A stretch of DNA of 64,000 nucleotides from Psychrobacter sp. NG25 (GCF_015234355.1 NZ_JADGMV010000007.1:62001-126000); one strand, 5' to 3'; counted from the stretch's first letter, positions 1 through 9,506 are shown. Notes: generated from the sequence alone by a model not told the origin. Translations and numbers: made by a program.

Positions 1-1
1 A

Positions 2-520
2 CCACTTGATAGTATGCTAGACACGTTACAGCACTTCACTGGACTTGAGCATCGCTGTGAATATGTCGCTCATGCTGCCGATATTGATTATTTTAATGAT
101 TCCAAAGGTACCAATATTGGCTCAACCATGGCCGCAATTGAAGGGCTAGGTGCGGTCTATGCGCCAAAAGACGGTAAGCTGTTATTAATTCTGGGTGGAC
201 AGGGTAAAGGTCAAGCATTTGGCGAACTGACGCCGTTCATCAATCAATATGTCAGTCAAGTGCTATTTGTCGGTGAAGATGCTCAGCTGATTGAGCAACA
301 TTTGCGTGCAGCGAAGATTAGTGCTGATGTGGCATTACATCAGTGCCAAACGCTAGAAAAAGCTTTTGCTACGATTCAGCAGGTGACATCAAGTAGCCTA
401 TCGCAAGTACAAGCGGTGCTACTGTCTCCTGCTTGTGCCAGTTTTGATCAATATAGTGGCTACGCTGCTCGCGGTGAGCATTTTAGTCAATTGGTCAGCC
501 AGCTAGAATGTGTGCAATGA
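2..520 (+). CDS. murD: MurD, UDP-N-acetylmuramoyl-L-alanine--D-glutamate ligase (3' part only)
   Basis: Cytoplasmic peptidoglycan precursor ligase that adds D-glutamate to UDP-MurNAc-L-Ala using ATP. The frame is open from the first bases of the window, so the N-terminal and most of the central ATP-binding domain lie upstream. What remains is the end of the central domain and the C-terminal Mur-ligase domain: the FNDSKGTN segment, a glycine-rich LILGGQGKG strand and the LLSPACASFDQY motif with a following RGEHF, all typical of MurD rather than MurC, MurE or MurF. It is followed in the same direction by ftsW, the usual order in the division and cell wall cluster. The first ATG in frame (position 14) is internal, not the true start. 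Confidence 0.95.
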   Translation, partial: PLDSMLDTLQHFTGLEHRCEYVAHAADIDYFNDSKGTNIGSTMAAIEGLGAVYAPKDGKLLLILGGQGKGQAFGELTPFINQYVSQVLFVGEDAQLIEQHLRAAKISADVALHQCQTLEKAFATIQQVTSSSLSQVQAVLLSPACASFDQYSGYAARGEHFSQLVSQLECVQ

Positions 521-723
521 AACTAGCATAAAGGCTAATTGGCTTGATAACTAATTGTCTTGAGAATAAACAACAATATCGAATAGTAAGATGTTATTTA
601 GTTGGTGTTTATTCGCAGAAAGCATTTTTTGTATAAACGATTGTTTTGCTTATAGATTGCTGCTACTGTCAATCATAACCAGACAAGTGATTTGTTTGGT
701 ATTATCTTCTTCATATTTTTTAA

Positions 724-753
724 ACGGTGGCGTTTCATAGACGCCGTGTTTTT
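724..753 (+). terminator. weak hairpin before ftsW
   Basis: A GGCGT/ACGCC stem (729-733 and 741-745) with flanking G-T pairs is followed by GTGTTTTT. It could be a weak terminator for murD, which would separate it from ftsW across the 256-base gap. The stem is short and the assignment is tentative. Confidence 0.35.
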
Positions 754-776
754 CGTTCGTTAGTGTATATAAAATT

Positions 777-1973
777 ATGGCGCTCCCTTCTTTTTTTCGT
801 TCCTCATCCCAATCAAAACAAGCCGCTGGCTCTGATGGTATTCTTTCTATGCCGTCAGCACGTGCTGTTTTGATATCGAGCGTCGGCTGTATGCTGGTGC
901 TCAGTTTACTAATGGTCGCTTCTGCGTCTATTCCTTTTGCGCTCAGTCGCGGTATGACAGAGCTATACTTTTTTAATAACCAACTGCTGTATATGACGAT
1001 TGGTCTGGTTATTGCGGCTATTCCTTATTATAGCGTGTCTTTACGAAGGCTATATAAAACCGAAACCCAGTTTATGCTACTCGGTATTACGGGTGTGCTA
1101 TTAGTAGCAACATTGTTTAGTACGCCTATTAATGGCTCTAAGCGTTGGTTGAATCTGGGGGTATTTAACTTTCAGGTAGCAGAGCTTGCCAAGCTGGTCA
1201 TGATTGTCTTTGTGTCTGACTTTGTGGTACGCCGGTCTTTCGAAGTTCGTAATGGCTTGGATGGCTTTTTGCGAATTATGTTGGTAGTGGCATTGATAAC
1301 CATGCTGTTATTATCGCAGCCAGATTTTGGTTCTTTTGTCGTGATTTTGGGTACTATCTTTGCGATATTTTATATCGCTGGTGCGCCTTATAAGCACTTC
1401 TTAGCATTGGCTGCGGCTGCCGTTGGTGGTGCAGTATTGATGGTCACGACAGCGCAGTATCGATTGGTACGTGTGATGTCGTTCATGGATCCGTTTGATG
1501 ATGTGCAAGACACCGATTACCAGTTAGCACGTAGTTTGATTGCTTTTGGTCGTGGGCAGTTTACGGGTGTTGGCTATGGTGAGAGCGTACAAAAATTATC
1601 GCATTTGCCAGAGGCACACACGGATTTTTTACTAGCAATTACGGGTGAAGAGTTAGGTTTTGTTGGGGTCACTATGGTGTTGGTGCTCGAAGCACTGATT
1701 ATCGGTAGTGCGATGCGTATCAGTTATAACGCGTTAAAACGTCGGCAGATGCGTATGAGCTATACTGCCTTTGGTATTGGCGTGGTGTTTATCGCACAGA
1801 CGATTATTAATGCAGCCATGAACATGGGCGCGATTCCGACCAAAGGTTTGACCATGCCATTCTTCAGTTATGGTGGCTCATCTATGTTGATTAGCCTAGT
1901 GATGGTCGCGCTATTGCTGAAAATTTATAAAGAAAGCCCTGAGATCGAAAAAAGCCAGTGTCGTTATTATTAG
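777..1973 (+). CDS. ftsW: FtsW, SEDS-family septal peptidoglycan glycosyltransferase
   Basis: Inner-membrane SEDS protein that polymerises lipid II at the division septum together with a class B penicillin-binding protein. The 398-residue protein has a short polar N-terminus followed by about ten hydrophobic segments. The hallmark loop PEAHTDF lies at residues 278-284, with Asp283 at the position proposed as catalytic in the SEDS family, followed by GEELG. The C-terminal segment contains GLTMPFFSYGGSS, also diagnostic. The chosen ATG has no strong Shine-Dalgarno sequence; a later in-frame ATG at residue 25 is possible, but the upstream start keeps a normal cytoplasmic tail. The expected neighbour murG does not follow: the next gene is on the other strand. 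Confidence 0.95.
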   Translation: MALPSFFRSSSQSKQAAGSDGILSMPSARAVLISSVGCMLVLSLLMVASASIPFALSRGMTELYFFNNQLLYMTIGLVIAAIPYYSVSLRRLYKTETQFMLLGITGVLLVATLFSTPINGSKRWLNLGVFNFQVAELAKLVMIVFVSDFVVRRSFEVRNGLDGFLRIMLVVALITMLLLSQPDFGSFVVILGTIFAIFYIAGAPYKHFLALAAAAVGGAVLMVTTAQYRLVRVMSFMDPFDDVQDTDYQLARSLIAFGRGQFTGVGYGESVQKLSHLPEAHTDFLLAITGEELGFVGVTMVLVLEALIIGSAMRISYNALKRRQMRMSYTAFGIGVVFIAQTIINAAMNMGAIPTKGLTMPFFSYGGSSMLISLVMVALLLKIYKESPEIEKSQCRYY

Positions 1974-2052
1974 CAGTTTATTATTATGCATAATGTTTAA
2001 TAACATGCTGTTCAATAACATGGTACTTAGTAACTAGTATCTGGTTTCCTTT

Positions 2053-2084
2053 AAAAAAGCGTCGCTGATGAGTGGCGCTTTTTG
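2053..2084 (+). terminator. rho-independent terminator after ftsW
   Basis: AAAAAGCGTC pairs with GGCGCTTTTT around a nine-base loop, followed by more T. It ends the murD-ftsW transcription unit about 80 bases after the ftsW stop and lies before the convergent gluQ. Confidence 0.85.
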
Positions 2085-2109
2085 TTACCTCTTGTTTGAG
2101 TGTCATTTC

Positions 2110-3045
2110 TTATAAGTTAGGCAGGTTTAATTGTTGTTGGTTCTGTAGAGGCGTGTTATCCCATTGCGCAATGGCTTGCTTAAGCATATTTTCAGGGGTA
2201 TCTCTGTCCACAACTGGTTGTTGTAATAGTTTCAGTGCATGAGCGATTAACTGACTTGGATTGCGTGTATCGATGGGCTGTGCGAGGTTTTGTTTGGAGA
2301 GTTTTTGCCCATCTGGATTGCATATCAGTGGCAAGTGATACCAATGATCGATAGCGGGTAAGTGAGCAGCATTCATGATGCTGATTTGCGCTGTGGTCAT
2401 GGGTAATATGTCCAAGCCACGCATGATGTGAGTAACCTGTTGCAGACCATCATCGAGACTCGCAGCCAAAATATAATTGATCATGCCATCTTGGCGACGA
2501 GCCACCATATCGCCTAAGGTTTGTTGCGGGTTATCCCATTGCATTCCTTGGATGCCGTCATTAAAGCCAATCCTATAATCTGGTAACTGGATGCGTAGTT
2601 TGTGCTGCTGTCTATCAAGATCAGCGGTGACACAGCAGCGAGGATAACGCTTTCTATTTGGCTGGTTTTCATTATGAGTATGGCTCTGTTCTTCTTGTGA
2701 CCAATACTGTTCTAAGTCTTTACGTGAGCATTGGCAGCCATAAGTGAGTGAGTGCAAGGCAGAGTTTAAGTAATCATTATAGATATCAATACGCTCAGAT
2801 TGGTAAATCACATCGCCATCCCAGTGTAGACCAAGCGCTTCTAAATCAATCAAAATTTGCTCAGTGAACTGCTGATCGCAGCGTTCAGTATCGGTATCTT
2901 CAATGCGCAATAGCCATTGACCGCCCAGTGATTTGATATGGCAGAAGCTGGCAAGTGCTGTCGTTAAAGAGCCAAGGTGCAGCTCACCAGTAGGTGAAGG
3001 TGCAAACCGGCCGATAGGCTGAGGTGGTAGAGGTTGAATGGGCAT
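2110..3045 (-). CDS. gluQ: GluQ, glutamyl-Q tRNA(Asp) synthetase
   Basis: A truncated glutamyl-tRNA synthetase paralogue that activates glutamate and attaches it to queuosine in the anticodon loop of tRNA(Asp). The 311-residue length equals the catalytic domain alone, without the anticodon-binding domain of GluRS. Class I signatures are visible: [12 protein letters not shown] with the HIGH-like HLGS at residues 23-26, and KLSK at 248-251 for KMSKS. A CQC pair and a downstream YPRCC supply zinc-ligand candidates. It lies downstream of dksA in the same direction, an arrangement found in many gamma-proteobacteria. The intergenic hairpin at 3281-3306 would limit read-through from dksA. Confidence 0.94.
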   Translation of the reverse strand: MPIQPLPPQPIGRFAPSPTGELHLGSLTTALASFCHIKSLGGQWLLRIEDTDTERCDQQFTEQILIDLEALGLHWDGDVIYQSERIDIYNDYLNSALHSLTYGCQCSRKDLEQYWSQEEQSHTHNENQPNRKRYPRCCVTADLDRQQHKLRIQLPDYRIGFNDGIQGMQWDNPQQTLGDMVARRQDGMINYILAASLDDGLQQVTHIMRGLDILPMTTAQISIMNAAHLPAIDHWYHLPLICNPDGQKLSKQNLAQPIDTRNPSQLIAHALKLLQQPVVDRDTPENMLKQAIAQWDNTPLQNQQQLNLPNL

Positions 3046-3280
3046 AGGATTCTTGATCGTTTTTAAAATAAGTGATTATCGATGATAGCGTTATTCAGAT
3101 AGAATAATAAAGTTGGGTCCAAAAAGATATTTATTAAATGAGATAATTTGTTAGAGGTGTTACTTCTAAAAAATAAAATTGGTTTTTTAACACTTATCGT
3201 TAGGGACTGTTATCGTTAGGAGCTATAGTGATAGATTGACTACAAGTCATTGAACAAAAAAGCGATAGCCTAAAACGCAA

Positions 3281-3306
3281 CGAGCGACCAATAATATGGT
3301 CGCTCG
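3281..3306 (-). terminator. hairpin between dksA and gluQ
   Basis: A perfect ten-base stem, CGAGCGACCA against TGGTCGCTCG, closes a six-base loop 44 bases after the dksA stop. On the minus strand it is followed by TTGCGTTTTAGGC, a weak T-tract, so termination is probably partial. Such a leaky terminator would let gluQ be expressed at a lower level than dksA. Confidence 0.7.
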
Positions 3307-3349
3307 TACTTAAATATGGTCTTCTTATACTTGATTGAAGCTATCTCAT

Positions 3350-3787
3350 CTAAGCGCCTTGATTCTGACGTTCTTTGATTTCAGATAATGTTTTACAGTC
3401 GATACACTGAGTCGCTGTTGGGCGTGCTTCGAGACGACGCAGACCGATCTCTACACCGCAAGTTTCACAAAAGCCATAGTCATCATTTTCGATTTCTGAC
3501 ATAGATTTATCAATTTTGCGAATGAGTTTGCGTTCACGGTCACGCGTACGCAAAGCTAGCGCAAACTCTTCTTCTTGGGTCGCGCGATCATTGATATCTG
3601 GCATGGCACTTGACTCGTCTTGGATATAAGTCTTGGTACGATCTGCTTCGCCAATCAGTTGGTTTTTCCAGTTCAATAAAATCGCTTTAAAATGCTCTAG
3701 CTGAGCATCAGACATATATTCTTCGTCTTTGGCTGGCACATAAGGAGTAAACTTCACTTCACTCGGATTCGTGGTCACGGTGCTCAT
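3350..3787 (-). CDS. dksA: DksA, RNA polymerase-binding stringent-response factor
   Basis: Binds in the secondary channel of RNA polymerase and, with ppGpp, adjusts initiation at rRNA and amino-acid promoters. The 145-residue protein has the acidic coiled-coil region containing DINDRATQEEEFAL and the C-terminal four-cysteine zinc finger: Cys107-x2-Cys110 and Cys128-x2-Cys131, so this is the zinc-containing rather than the cysteine-poor form. ATG at 3787 is preceded by AGGATACCC. It is followed on the same strand by a hairpin and gluQ. Confidence 0.96.
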   Translation of the reverse strand: MSTVTTNPSEVKFTPYVPAKDEEYMSDAQLEHFKAILLNWKNQLIGEADRTKTYIQDESSAMPDINDRATQEEEFALALRTRDRERKLIRKIDKSMSEIENDDYGFCETCGVEIGLRRLEARPTATQCIDCKTLSEIKERQNQGA

Positions 3788-4275
3788 ATGGGTATCCTAC
3801 TTTTTCAAATTAATTCAATAAAACGACGTATCAACAGATAAGACGTTATTAATTTTACGAACGCTATAATGCTTTCCATTTATAAAACGTTTTACCACTT
3901 GGTAACACAAGTAACACAGCTGATCTAATAATATAGCTATCTTGCTAGGCTGACATCAGCATAGCGATGGTCAAATATATGGTTACGCTTATCTCTATTT
4001 AAACAGTCTTGTCTAAAAAACACTGCAAACCAATAATGATTAAAATATCAATTGAGGTCTACTCAGCCATCCTAGCCGTTATGATAGTACCTAATGGCAG
4101 ATGTTAGGCGGACTTCATTTTATAAGTTGTATCATTGTTTCTAATAATAATGAAGTTATTTTTTACACTGGAGGCTATTTTACTTTGCTAGCCACATTAT
4201 ATTAACCCGAGGAGTTTAAGCTAAATGCCTAATATATAAGGGTTAAAGTTATTTTCATGCCAATATTTATGGCCA
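3788..4275. other. dksA upstream region, no gene seen
   Basis: 488 bases between dksA and cpdA, both on minus. No coding frame with a plausible start was found on either strand. A TTACCA/TGGTAA inverted repeat with a two-base centre at 3892-3905 sits in the likely dksA promoter region and might be an operator. No clear terminator for cpdA was seen. Confidence 0.5.
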
Positions 4276-5124
4276 TCAAGTATCCAGTCTTTCAATCCAG
4301 CTTGCAACCGTTCCATTGTTGGCTAATTGCAACCAACGGTAACCAGGTCGAGCGTCTTCATCATAAGCAAAGTCATCTTCGTTGGGCATGAACTGATAGC
4401 AGGTAGAGGGTGTGGTGTAGACAGAAACGCCCTGACGATAGCGGACTTGGTCTTGGTGAATATGTCCACTAATGATTACTTTTAGATGCTCAAAAGCTCT
4501 CATATGCTGCCAAAAATCTTCGCTATTTCCTACCATGTGAGCATCAATCCAGGCAGAGCCTACCGGTATAACATGATGGTGTAGGGCGAGTAGCGTAGGT
4601 TTATCACAGGCATCGAGTCTCTCACATAGCCAGTCCATATCGGCAGGTTTTATTTCGCCTGTGACTTCACCACTAATAGATGAGTCTAATAGCAGTAGCT
4701 GCCAATGCTCAGTTTCAATAATATGTTGGTTCAATAAACGAGGATCAGCAGGCTGAGCAACCAATGTGCGCTGCAAAAATGGTAAATGGCAGCCAACTTC
4801 GTCAGTCACGTCATGATTGCCAGCAATACAAGCAAAAGGAATTTTGGTCGCTTGTAATACCTTAAAGATATGGTCATAAATCGTAGGTATGATTTTATTG
4901 ACCAAGTCACCTGTCACGAGAATGAGATCACAGCGAATATCTTCATTTAGTGCTTGTTGAAGCACTTTCTCAAAGCTATGTTGATAAATGACGGCCTCAT
5001 CACTGTCGATATTATCGTTATCCGTAATAAAAGTGCTAGGTGTCAATAAGTGTAAATCGGTGACTTGTAAGATATTAACTTGCTCATCTGGCGTACTGAT
5101 TCTACTGATAGTATTGCTTGGCAT
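4276..5124 (-). CDS. cpdA: CpdA-type metallophosphoesterase, probable 3',5'-cAMP phosphodiesterase
   Basis: A class III cyclic nucleotide phosphodiesterase of the calcineurin-like fold. The metal-binding motifs appear in order: TDLH (Asp23, His25), TGDLV, AGNHD, LHHH and SGHIHQ, each placed as in E. coli CpdA. At 282 residues it has family length and no signal peptide, so it is cytoplasmic. Substrate is inferred from family resemblance; related metallophosphoesterases act on other phosphodiesters. ATG at 5124 has AAGGGA upstream. It stands alone, with long gaps on both sides. Confidence 0.85.
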   Translation of the reverse strand: MPSNTISRISTPDEQVNILQVTDLHLLTPSTFITDNDNIDSDEAVIYQHSFEKVLQQALNEDIRCDLILVTGDLVNKIIPTIYDHIFKVLQATKIPFACIAGNHDVTDEVGCHLPFLQRTLVAQPADPRLLNQHIIETEHWQLLLLDSSISGEVTGEIKPADMDWLCERLDACDKPTLLALHHHVIPVGSAWIDAHMVGNSEDFWQHMRAFEHLKVIISGHIHQDQVRYRQGVSVYTTPSTCYQFMPNEDDFAYDEDARPGYRWLQLANNGTVASWIERLDT

Positions 5125-5401
5125 TGGGTCAGTCCCTTATTAAAACAGAGCAATTGACGCTGTCAACATGACCATAAGTAAACGAGTCACTATTATCTGT
5201 TTTCACTACTTTTTTCCATCATATACGATATTTAGTCCAAGTTAATACACTATATTTTCAATAGCTATTATAGGCAGTTTTCTATTATTAATGATACTGA
5301 TAGTGATGAGGAAAGTTTATAACACAAAGTAAAACAAAGCTCTAGCAGTATTAATCAAATAAAGTTGAATTAAATCATGATCTACAATAGATTGTCAGCC
5401 A

Positions 5402-6220
5402 TTAGTGGCGAGCTGACCAAAACTTTGCGGTGATTAATTTTGAGCAAATAAGTGCGACAAAAAACAGAATGGCTAATATTAATACAATAGAGAGACCTGT
5501 CTGAATATCTAGCCAAATGCTGCCCCAAACTCCTAAAGTAACACCTAACTGCGCGATAACTAAAGATATAATGACCATTTGTTTTGGTGATGACACCCAT
5601 AAGCGTGCGGTTAGTGCTGGTAATACCAACAAACCACTGATGAGTAAGCTGCCGACCGCTTGTAGCGCAACAGCGCAGAACCCTGCCAATATTCCCATAA
5701 AGAACAATCGCTGGCGTGTTGGATTGATACCTTGGATACGTGCCAATGCTTCATGAGTAGCAAGCTTGATTTGCGCCGGCCATATATAGCGTAGTAAGCC
5801 CAAACCCACTAGTACGCTACCCGCAAGTAGAGGTAAATCAGCCCAATCTAGCTCCAATAAATTACCAAATAAAAATCCTAGTACATTGGCTTGCTGATCT
5901 GTCAGCTGGGTTAAGGTCAATAATCCTAAACATAATAATGACACTGCAACGACAGCTAGTACGGCATCAGCAGGTAGACGCTCATCGTCAATCAGTACCA
6001 GTCCTAACACTACCGCGATACTGACTAACAAAACACCAATACCCATCGGCAGTTGCCACCAAGCGGCTAAGGCGACACCAAGTAAAGTGCCATGTGCTAG
6101 AGCATCGGCAAAGAATGCCATACGGCGCCACAATACTAAACAACCCAAAGGCGCTGATAGTAGTGCTAAAATACTGCCAGCGATCCAAGCAGGAGCGATA
6201 ATGGCTAACCAAGTGGTCAT
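5402..6220 (-). CDS. znuB: ZnuB, zinc ABC transporter membrane permease
   Basis: Inner-membrane subunit of the high-affinity zinc importer ZnuABC. The 272-residue protein is hydrophobic throughout with about eight membrane segments and the ABC-3 family pattern: the SAPLGCLVLWRRMAFFADAL coupling region near residues 23-42 and a late GSLLISGLLVLPALTARL segment. It follows znuC in the same direction after 99 bases, and zur lies upstream, so zur-znuC-znuB form one unit. Expression should be zinc-repressed through the Zur box at 7821-7835. Confidence 0.94.
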   Translation of the reverse strand: MTTWLAIIAPAWIAGSILALLSAPLGCLVLWRRMAFFADALAHGTLLGVALAAWWQLPMGIGVLLVSIAVVLGLVLIDDERLPADAVLAVVAVSLLCLGLLTLTQLTDQQANVLGFLFGNLLELDWADLPLLAGSVLVGLGLLRYIWPAQIKLATHEALARIQGINPTRQRLFFMGILAGFCAVALQAVGSLLISGLLVLPALTARLWVSSPKQMVIISLVIAQLGVTLGVWGSIWLDIQTGLSIVLILAILFFVALICSKLITAKFWSARH

Positions 6221-6319
6221 AATAAATATCCGTAAAATTTTTATAAAGGCTCAAAACAGTATCAGTAAGTGTCAAAAGCACTTTACTGAACATAGCTGTG
6301 CCATATTTGGTTTTGAGGG

Positions 6320-7123
6320 TTATTGTTCGATATCATTCGGTGCGTGATGCTGGCAAGCATGTGGCTGATGTACATATGGCTGCTCATAATAATGACCGAA
6401 TAACTTTTTAAATTCGGTGCTAATAGCAATTTCACTTGGTTGCCCCTCGCAGCAAATATGTTTATTGAGGCAAATAACGCGTCGACTACCTCTCATTACC
6501 CAGTGCAGATCATGCGATATCACTAGCATGGCACAACGCAAGAAATCTGGTAGCTTATCAATGAACTGATAGAGCCAGACCTCGGTATCAGGATCAAGCC
6601 CTTGCATGGGCTCATCTAAAATCAATAAATTGGGTTTATCTAGCAAGGCACGTGCTAATAATACCCGCTGTGTCTCACCACCTGACAGATGCAGCATTTG
6701 CCGTGATAGCAAGTGCGTCAATGATAAATTATCAAATATGAACTGGCGCTGCTCAGCGGTTAGACGTTTTTTATTTGCTTGACCCAGTAGATCACTGACT
6801 CGCAATGGCAATATTGGTGGGATCGTAAATCGCTGTGGCACATAGCCAAGTTGCAATGGTTGGTGTGCGATTAGACTACCCTTGGTCGGCTCAATCAAAC
6901 CTAAGATGAGTTTGACAAGCGTTGATTTTCCAGCACCGTTAGGTCCGACGAGGCTAACCGTTTCATTGACAGAAATATCAATATCGATATTCGAGAGCAG
7001 GCGTTGCTGCCCAATATAGTAGCTGATATTGCGTAGGCTCAGCAGCTGGCTAGCATCGTCCGCAGTATTGCCATCAGCAATAGGTAGGACAGGCTGATTA
7101 GATGGTAAGGTAGACAGGCTCAT
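6320..7123 (-). CDS. znuC: ZnuC, zinc ABC transporter ATPase
   Basis: ATP-hydrolysing subunit of the zinc importer. From the ATG at 7123 the protein has 267 residues: Walker A GPNGAGKST at 60-68, signature LSGGETQRV, Walker B LLILDEP followed by MQGLDP, and the H-loop SHDLHWVM. The C-terminus is histidine-rich (HQPHACQHH), common in zinc-handling ATPases and possibly metal-binding. A longer frame can be read from a TTG 63 bases upstream, but it adds a hydrophobic stretch foreign to the family, so 7123 was chosen although no strong ribosome site is seen there. Confidence 0.94.
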   Translation of the reverse strand: MSLSTLPSNQPVLPIADGNTADDASQLLSLRNISYYIGQQRLLSNIDIDISVNETVSLVGPNGAGKSTLVKLILGLIEPTKGSLIAHQPLQLGYVPQRFTIPPILPLRVSDLLGQANKKRLTAEQRQFIFDNLSLTHLLSRQMLHLSGGETQRVLLARALLDKPNLLILDEPMQGLDPDTEVWLYQFIDKLPDFLRCAMLVISHDLHWVMRGSRRVICLNKHICCEGQPSEIAISTEFKKLFGHYYEQPYVHQPHACQHHAPNDIEQ

Positions 7124-7224
7124 AATATGACAACGAATGGATAAGTAAAGGATAAAAATAATCAGAATATTGCTATTAAAAACCAATAAAAAGTATTAAA
7201 AATAATGAAAACAAGACTGATAGG

Positions 7225-7773
7225 TTATTGGCAAGCTTGGCACCGACCTCTAAGCTCGATGACACTATGCTCCACGACAAACCCAACATCTTGCTCAGCA
7301 AAGCTCATCATTTCTTGTACTGGCAAGCTGCTGCATTCTTGTACTCGCTGGCACTGACCACAGATCAAAAAAGCCGCCGTATGCTGTGCTCTCGGGTGAC
7401 AACAAGGAACATAAGCGTTAATAGACGTTAGTTGATGAATCAAACCTTCGCTCAATAAAAATTCCAAACTGCGATAAACCGTTGGTGGAGCGACGTTCTT
7501 TTTAGTTTGTCTTTTGCCAAGATGCTCTTTTGTCTCGTCACTATTGCTAGCATCTGACAGGCGCATGCTTTGTAATTGAGCAATTAAATCATAAGCACCA
7601 ATAGGCTTATTGGCTTCTAATATCAACTGATATATTTGCTGACGCAAAGCCGTAAAGCGTGAACCATTTAAGCGACATTGCTCTTTTGCTGCTGCCAGAC
7701 GTTCTAGTACGTCATGCGGCGTAAAGTCTTGCGCATCATGTAAGTGTTCACAAACTGATGAGTGGGTAGACAT
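7225..7773 (-). CDS. zur: Zur, Fur-family zinc uptake repressor
   Basis: Zinc-sensing repressor of the znu genes. ATG at 7773 is preceded by AGGAG at good spacing, giving 182 residues; longer frames upstream lack a ribosome site. The N-terminal winged helix includes PPTVYRSLEFLLSEGLIHQL. The C-terminal half has two cysteine pairs, CGQC and CQAC at the extreme end, which form the structural zinc site in Zur, and a CCHPRAQH stretch. It heads the zur-znuC-znuB unit and is divergent from znuA. Confidence 0.93.
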   Translation of the reverse strand: MSTHSSVCEHLHDAQDFTPHDVLERLAAAKEQCRLNGSRFTALRQQIYQLILEANKPIGAYDLIAQLQSMRLSDASNSDETKEHLGKRQTKKNVAPPTVYRSLEFLLSEGLIHQLTSINAYVPCCHPRAQHTAAFLICGQCQRVQECSSLPVQEMMSFAEQDVGFVVEHSVIELRGRCQACQ

Positions 7774-7820
7774 GGTGCGGACTCCTAAAAATAAAATGGC
7801 TGTTTTATTATATTTTTTAT

Positions 7821-7835
7821 TGTTATAGTATAACA
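7821..7835. promoter_or_regulatory. Zur box between zur and znuA
   Basis: TGTTATAGTATAACA is a perfect inverted repeat (seven-base arms, one-base centre) identical to the core of the gamma-proteobacterial Zur operator, TGTTATANTATAACA. It sits 48 bases before the zur start and 122 bases before znuA, so one dimer site could control both directions. Confidence 0.9.
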
Positions 7836-7957
7836 TAATAAAATGAAAAGCAGATAAGCTGTCTTCAGTTATCTACTGTATCGTCACTCTTCATTAAACA
7901 TGATATCTCAACACTATCAATTATATATCAAACAATCATATACCAAAGACACCTACT

Positions 7958-8842
7958 ATGAACTCAGCTTTCAATCAGTTACTACGTCCAATTATCAAAA
8001 TGAAACGTCTGCTAGTTTCTGGAGCAATACTAGGATTTTTAACGCTAAATGCTCAAGCAGCAACCGTTAGTGTGAGCAACTACCCGATGTTTTTACTCAG
8101 TGAAGCGGTGACTGAAGGAACACCATCAGCTAATAGGATTCTACAGCCAGGTGATGTAGGGCATCATGGAAGCGTCAGTCCAAGCGATATAAAAGCGATT
8201 AAAGACAGCAAGTTCGTCGTTTGGTTTGGACCTTCATTAGAAAACAGCCTAACTGGCAGTTTACAGACAGCACCTAATGCCATTGCTATGTTTGACTTCA
8301 AAGCTTTCAACCGTTATCCGCTTCGTGACGTGAAAGGCGAGCCGATTGCAGGCACACTTGATCCGCATATTTGGCTAGATCCTGAAAACGCCAAAGCCAT
8401 TACCCGTGCATTGGCAGTGATACATAGTCGCGCTAATCCAGAGTACGCAAATACCTATCAAGCCAACGTTAAAAAGTTTGCTGCACGTATGGATAAAGCC
8501 GTAAACACTGTACAACAAGCGTCACAGAAAAGCCGTCCTTACTGGGCTTATCATGATGCCTACCAATATATTGAAAAAGCTGCTCATGTAAAGTTAGCAG
8601 GTAGTTTAAGCCCAGACCACCATATCTCTCCGAAAGCCAGTCAATTGCGTTGGTTGAATGAGAACCGTCCTGTTAAGCAAATGTGTATGGTTAATCAAGG
8701 CGCAGTTTCTAAGGGACTACTTGCTAAATTGCAACCAATCAGTACCACTGCTCAAATCGAAGACATGAGCGACAGTCAAGATTTTGTAAAAGGGTGGACC
8801 AATATGGCACAGCAAATTAACAATTGTGTGGATGGTAAGTAG
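7958..8842 (+). CDS. znuA: ZnuA, periplasmic zinc-binding protein
   Basis: Captures zinc in the periplasm and delivers it to ZnuB. The 294-residue protein carries a signal peptide ending near residue 35 (TLNAQA before ATVSV). Ligand candidates occupy family positions: His69/His70 in GDVGHHG, His137 in DPHIWLDP and His199 in YHDAY. The loop before DPHIWL is short and lacks the histidine-rich stretch of the E. coli protein. A second ATG at residue 15 also precedes the signal core, so the exact start is open. It faces away from zur across the Zur box. Confidence 0.92.
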   Translation: MNSAFNQLLRPIIKMKRLLVSGAILGFLTLNAQAATVSVSNYPMFLLSEAVTEGTPSANRILQPGDVGHHGSVSPSDIKAIKDSKFVVWFGPSLENSLTGSLQTAPNAIAMFDFKAFNRYPLRDVKGEPIAGTLDPHIWLDPENAKAITRALAVIHSRANPEYANTYQANVKKFAARMDKAVNTVQQASQKSRPYWAYHDAYQYIEKAAHVKLAGSLSPDHHISPKASQLRWLNENRPVKQMCMVNQGAVSKGLLAKLQPISTTAQIEDMSDSQDFVKGWTNMAQQINNCVDGK

Positions 8843-8881
8843 GAATAAAACAAAGTATTTATCAAATAAATGTTACCATGC

Positions 8882-8923
8882 CTCAAACTAAGTGCTTTCA
8901 AATTAAGTGCGGCCTAGTTTGAG
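8882..8923 (+). terminator. possible terminator after znuA
   Basis: CTCAAACTA pairs perfectly with TAGTTTGAG across 24 bases, followed by TCGTGTTTTG. The long loop and poor T-tract make this a weak candidate. Confidence 0.4.
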
Positions 8924-9107
8924 TCGTGTTTTGATGCTAAATAGTTGACAAATTTCATATTATGCTTGCTTAAAACTCACATGCTCCTTATAATAAGTGG
9001 CGTTTAATTTTGGTTGAAAGGCATTACCTGTAGAGTGAGCGATTCACGGATAAAAGTGTCACAAGGATACTAGATTATCCCAATATTGTAAGGCTATAGG
9101 AATATCG

Positions 9108-9506
9108 ATGACCAAGCCTGCCAAACGCACGCAGAAAGATAAGATTGGTATCTACATCAAACGCCAAGCCTGGATATTGTTTATCCTGATTATTGTTGTT
9201 TGGATTCTAGATGCTATTTGGTTAGATAGTGAGCTTACTGTAACGAAAAGCGCTGCAATTGGCGCGTTGCTAAGTTTTACTACTCAAGCCGTATTTGCTT
9301 TTTTTATCTTTTGGCATACTGGATATCGCGCGCGCCAACATATTGTTAGCCAGCTGTATCGAGGTCAAATGGCAAAATGGCTGTTGACCGTGTTTGGTTT
9401 CGCACTAATTTTTATTACCGTACAACCCCTATCTGCGCCTGCGCTGTTTATCGGTTTTATGGTAATGCAAATTAGTCACAGTTGGATGTTGTGGCATATA
9501 CGCTAG
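9108..9506 (+). CDS. atpI: AtpI, ATP synthase accessory protein I
   Basis: Small membrane protein that heads atp operons and is thought to help c-ring assembly or ion homeostasis. The 132 residues start with a basic tail (KPAKRTQKDK) and contain four hydrophobic segments, the normal topology. Sequence conservation is low in this family, so the call relies mainly on position and topology. Unlike typical operons, about 700 bases and a terminator separate it from atpB, so it may be transcribed separately. Confidence 0.8.
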   Translation: MTKPAKRTQKDKIGIYIKRQAWILFILIIVVWILDAIWLDSELTVTKSAAIGALLSFTTQAVFAFFIFWHTGYRARQHIVSQLYRGQMAKWLLTVFGFALIFITVQPLSAPALFIGFMVMQISHSWMLWHIR

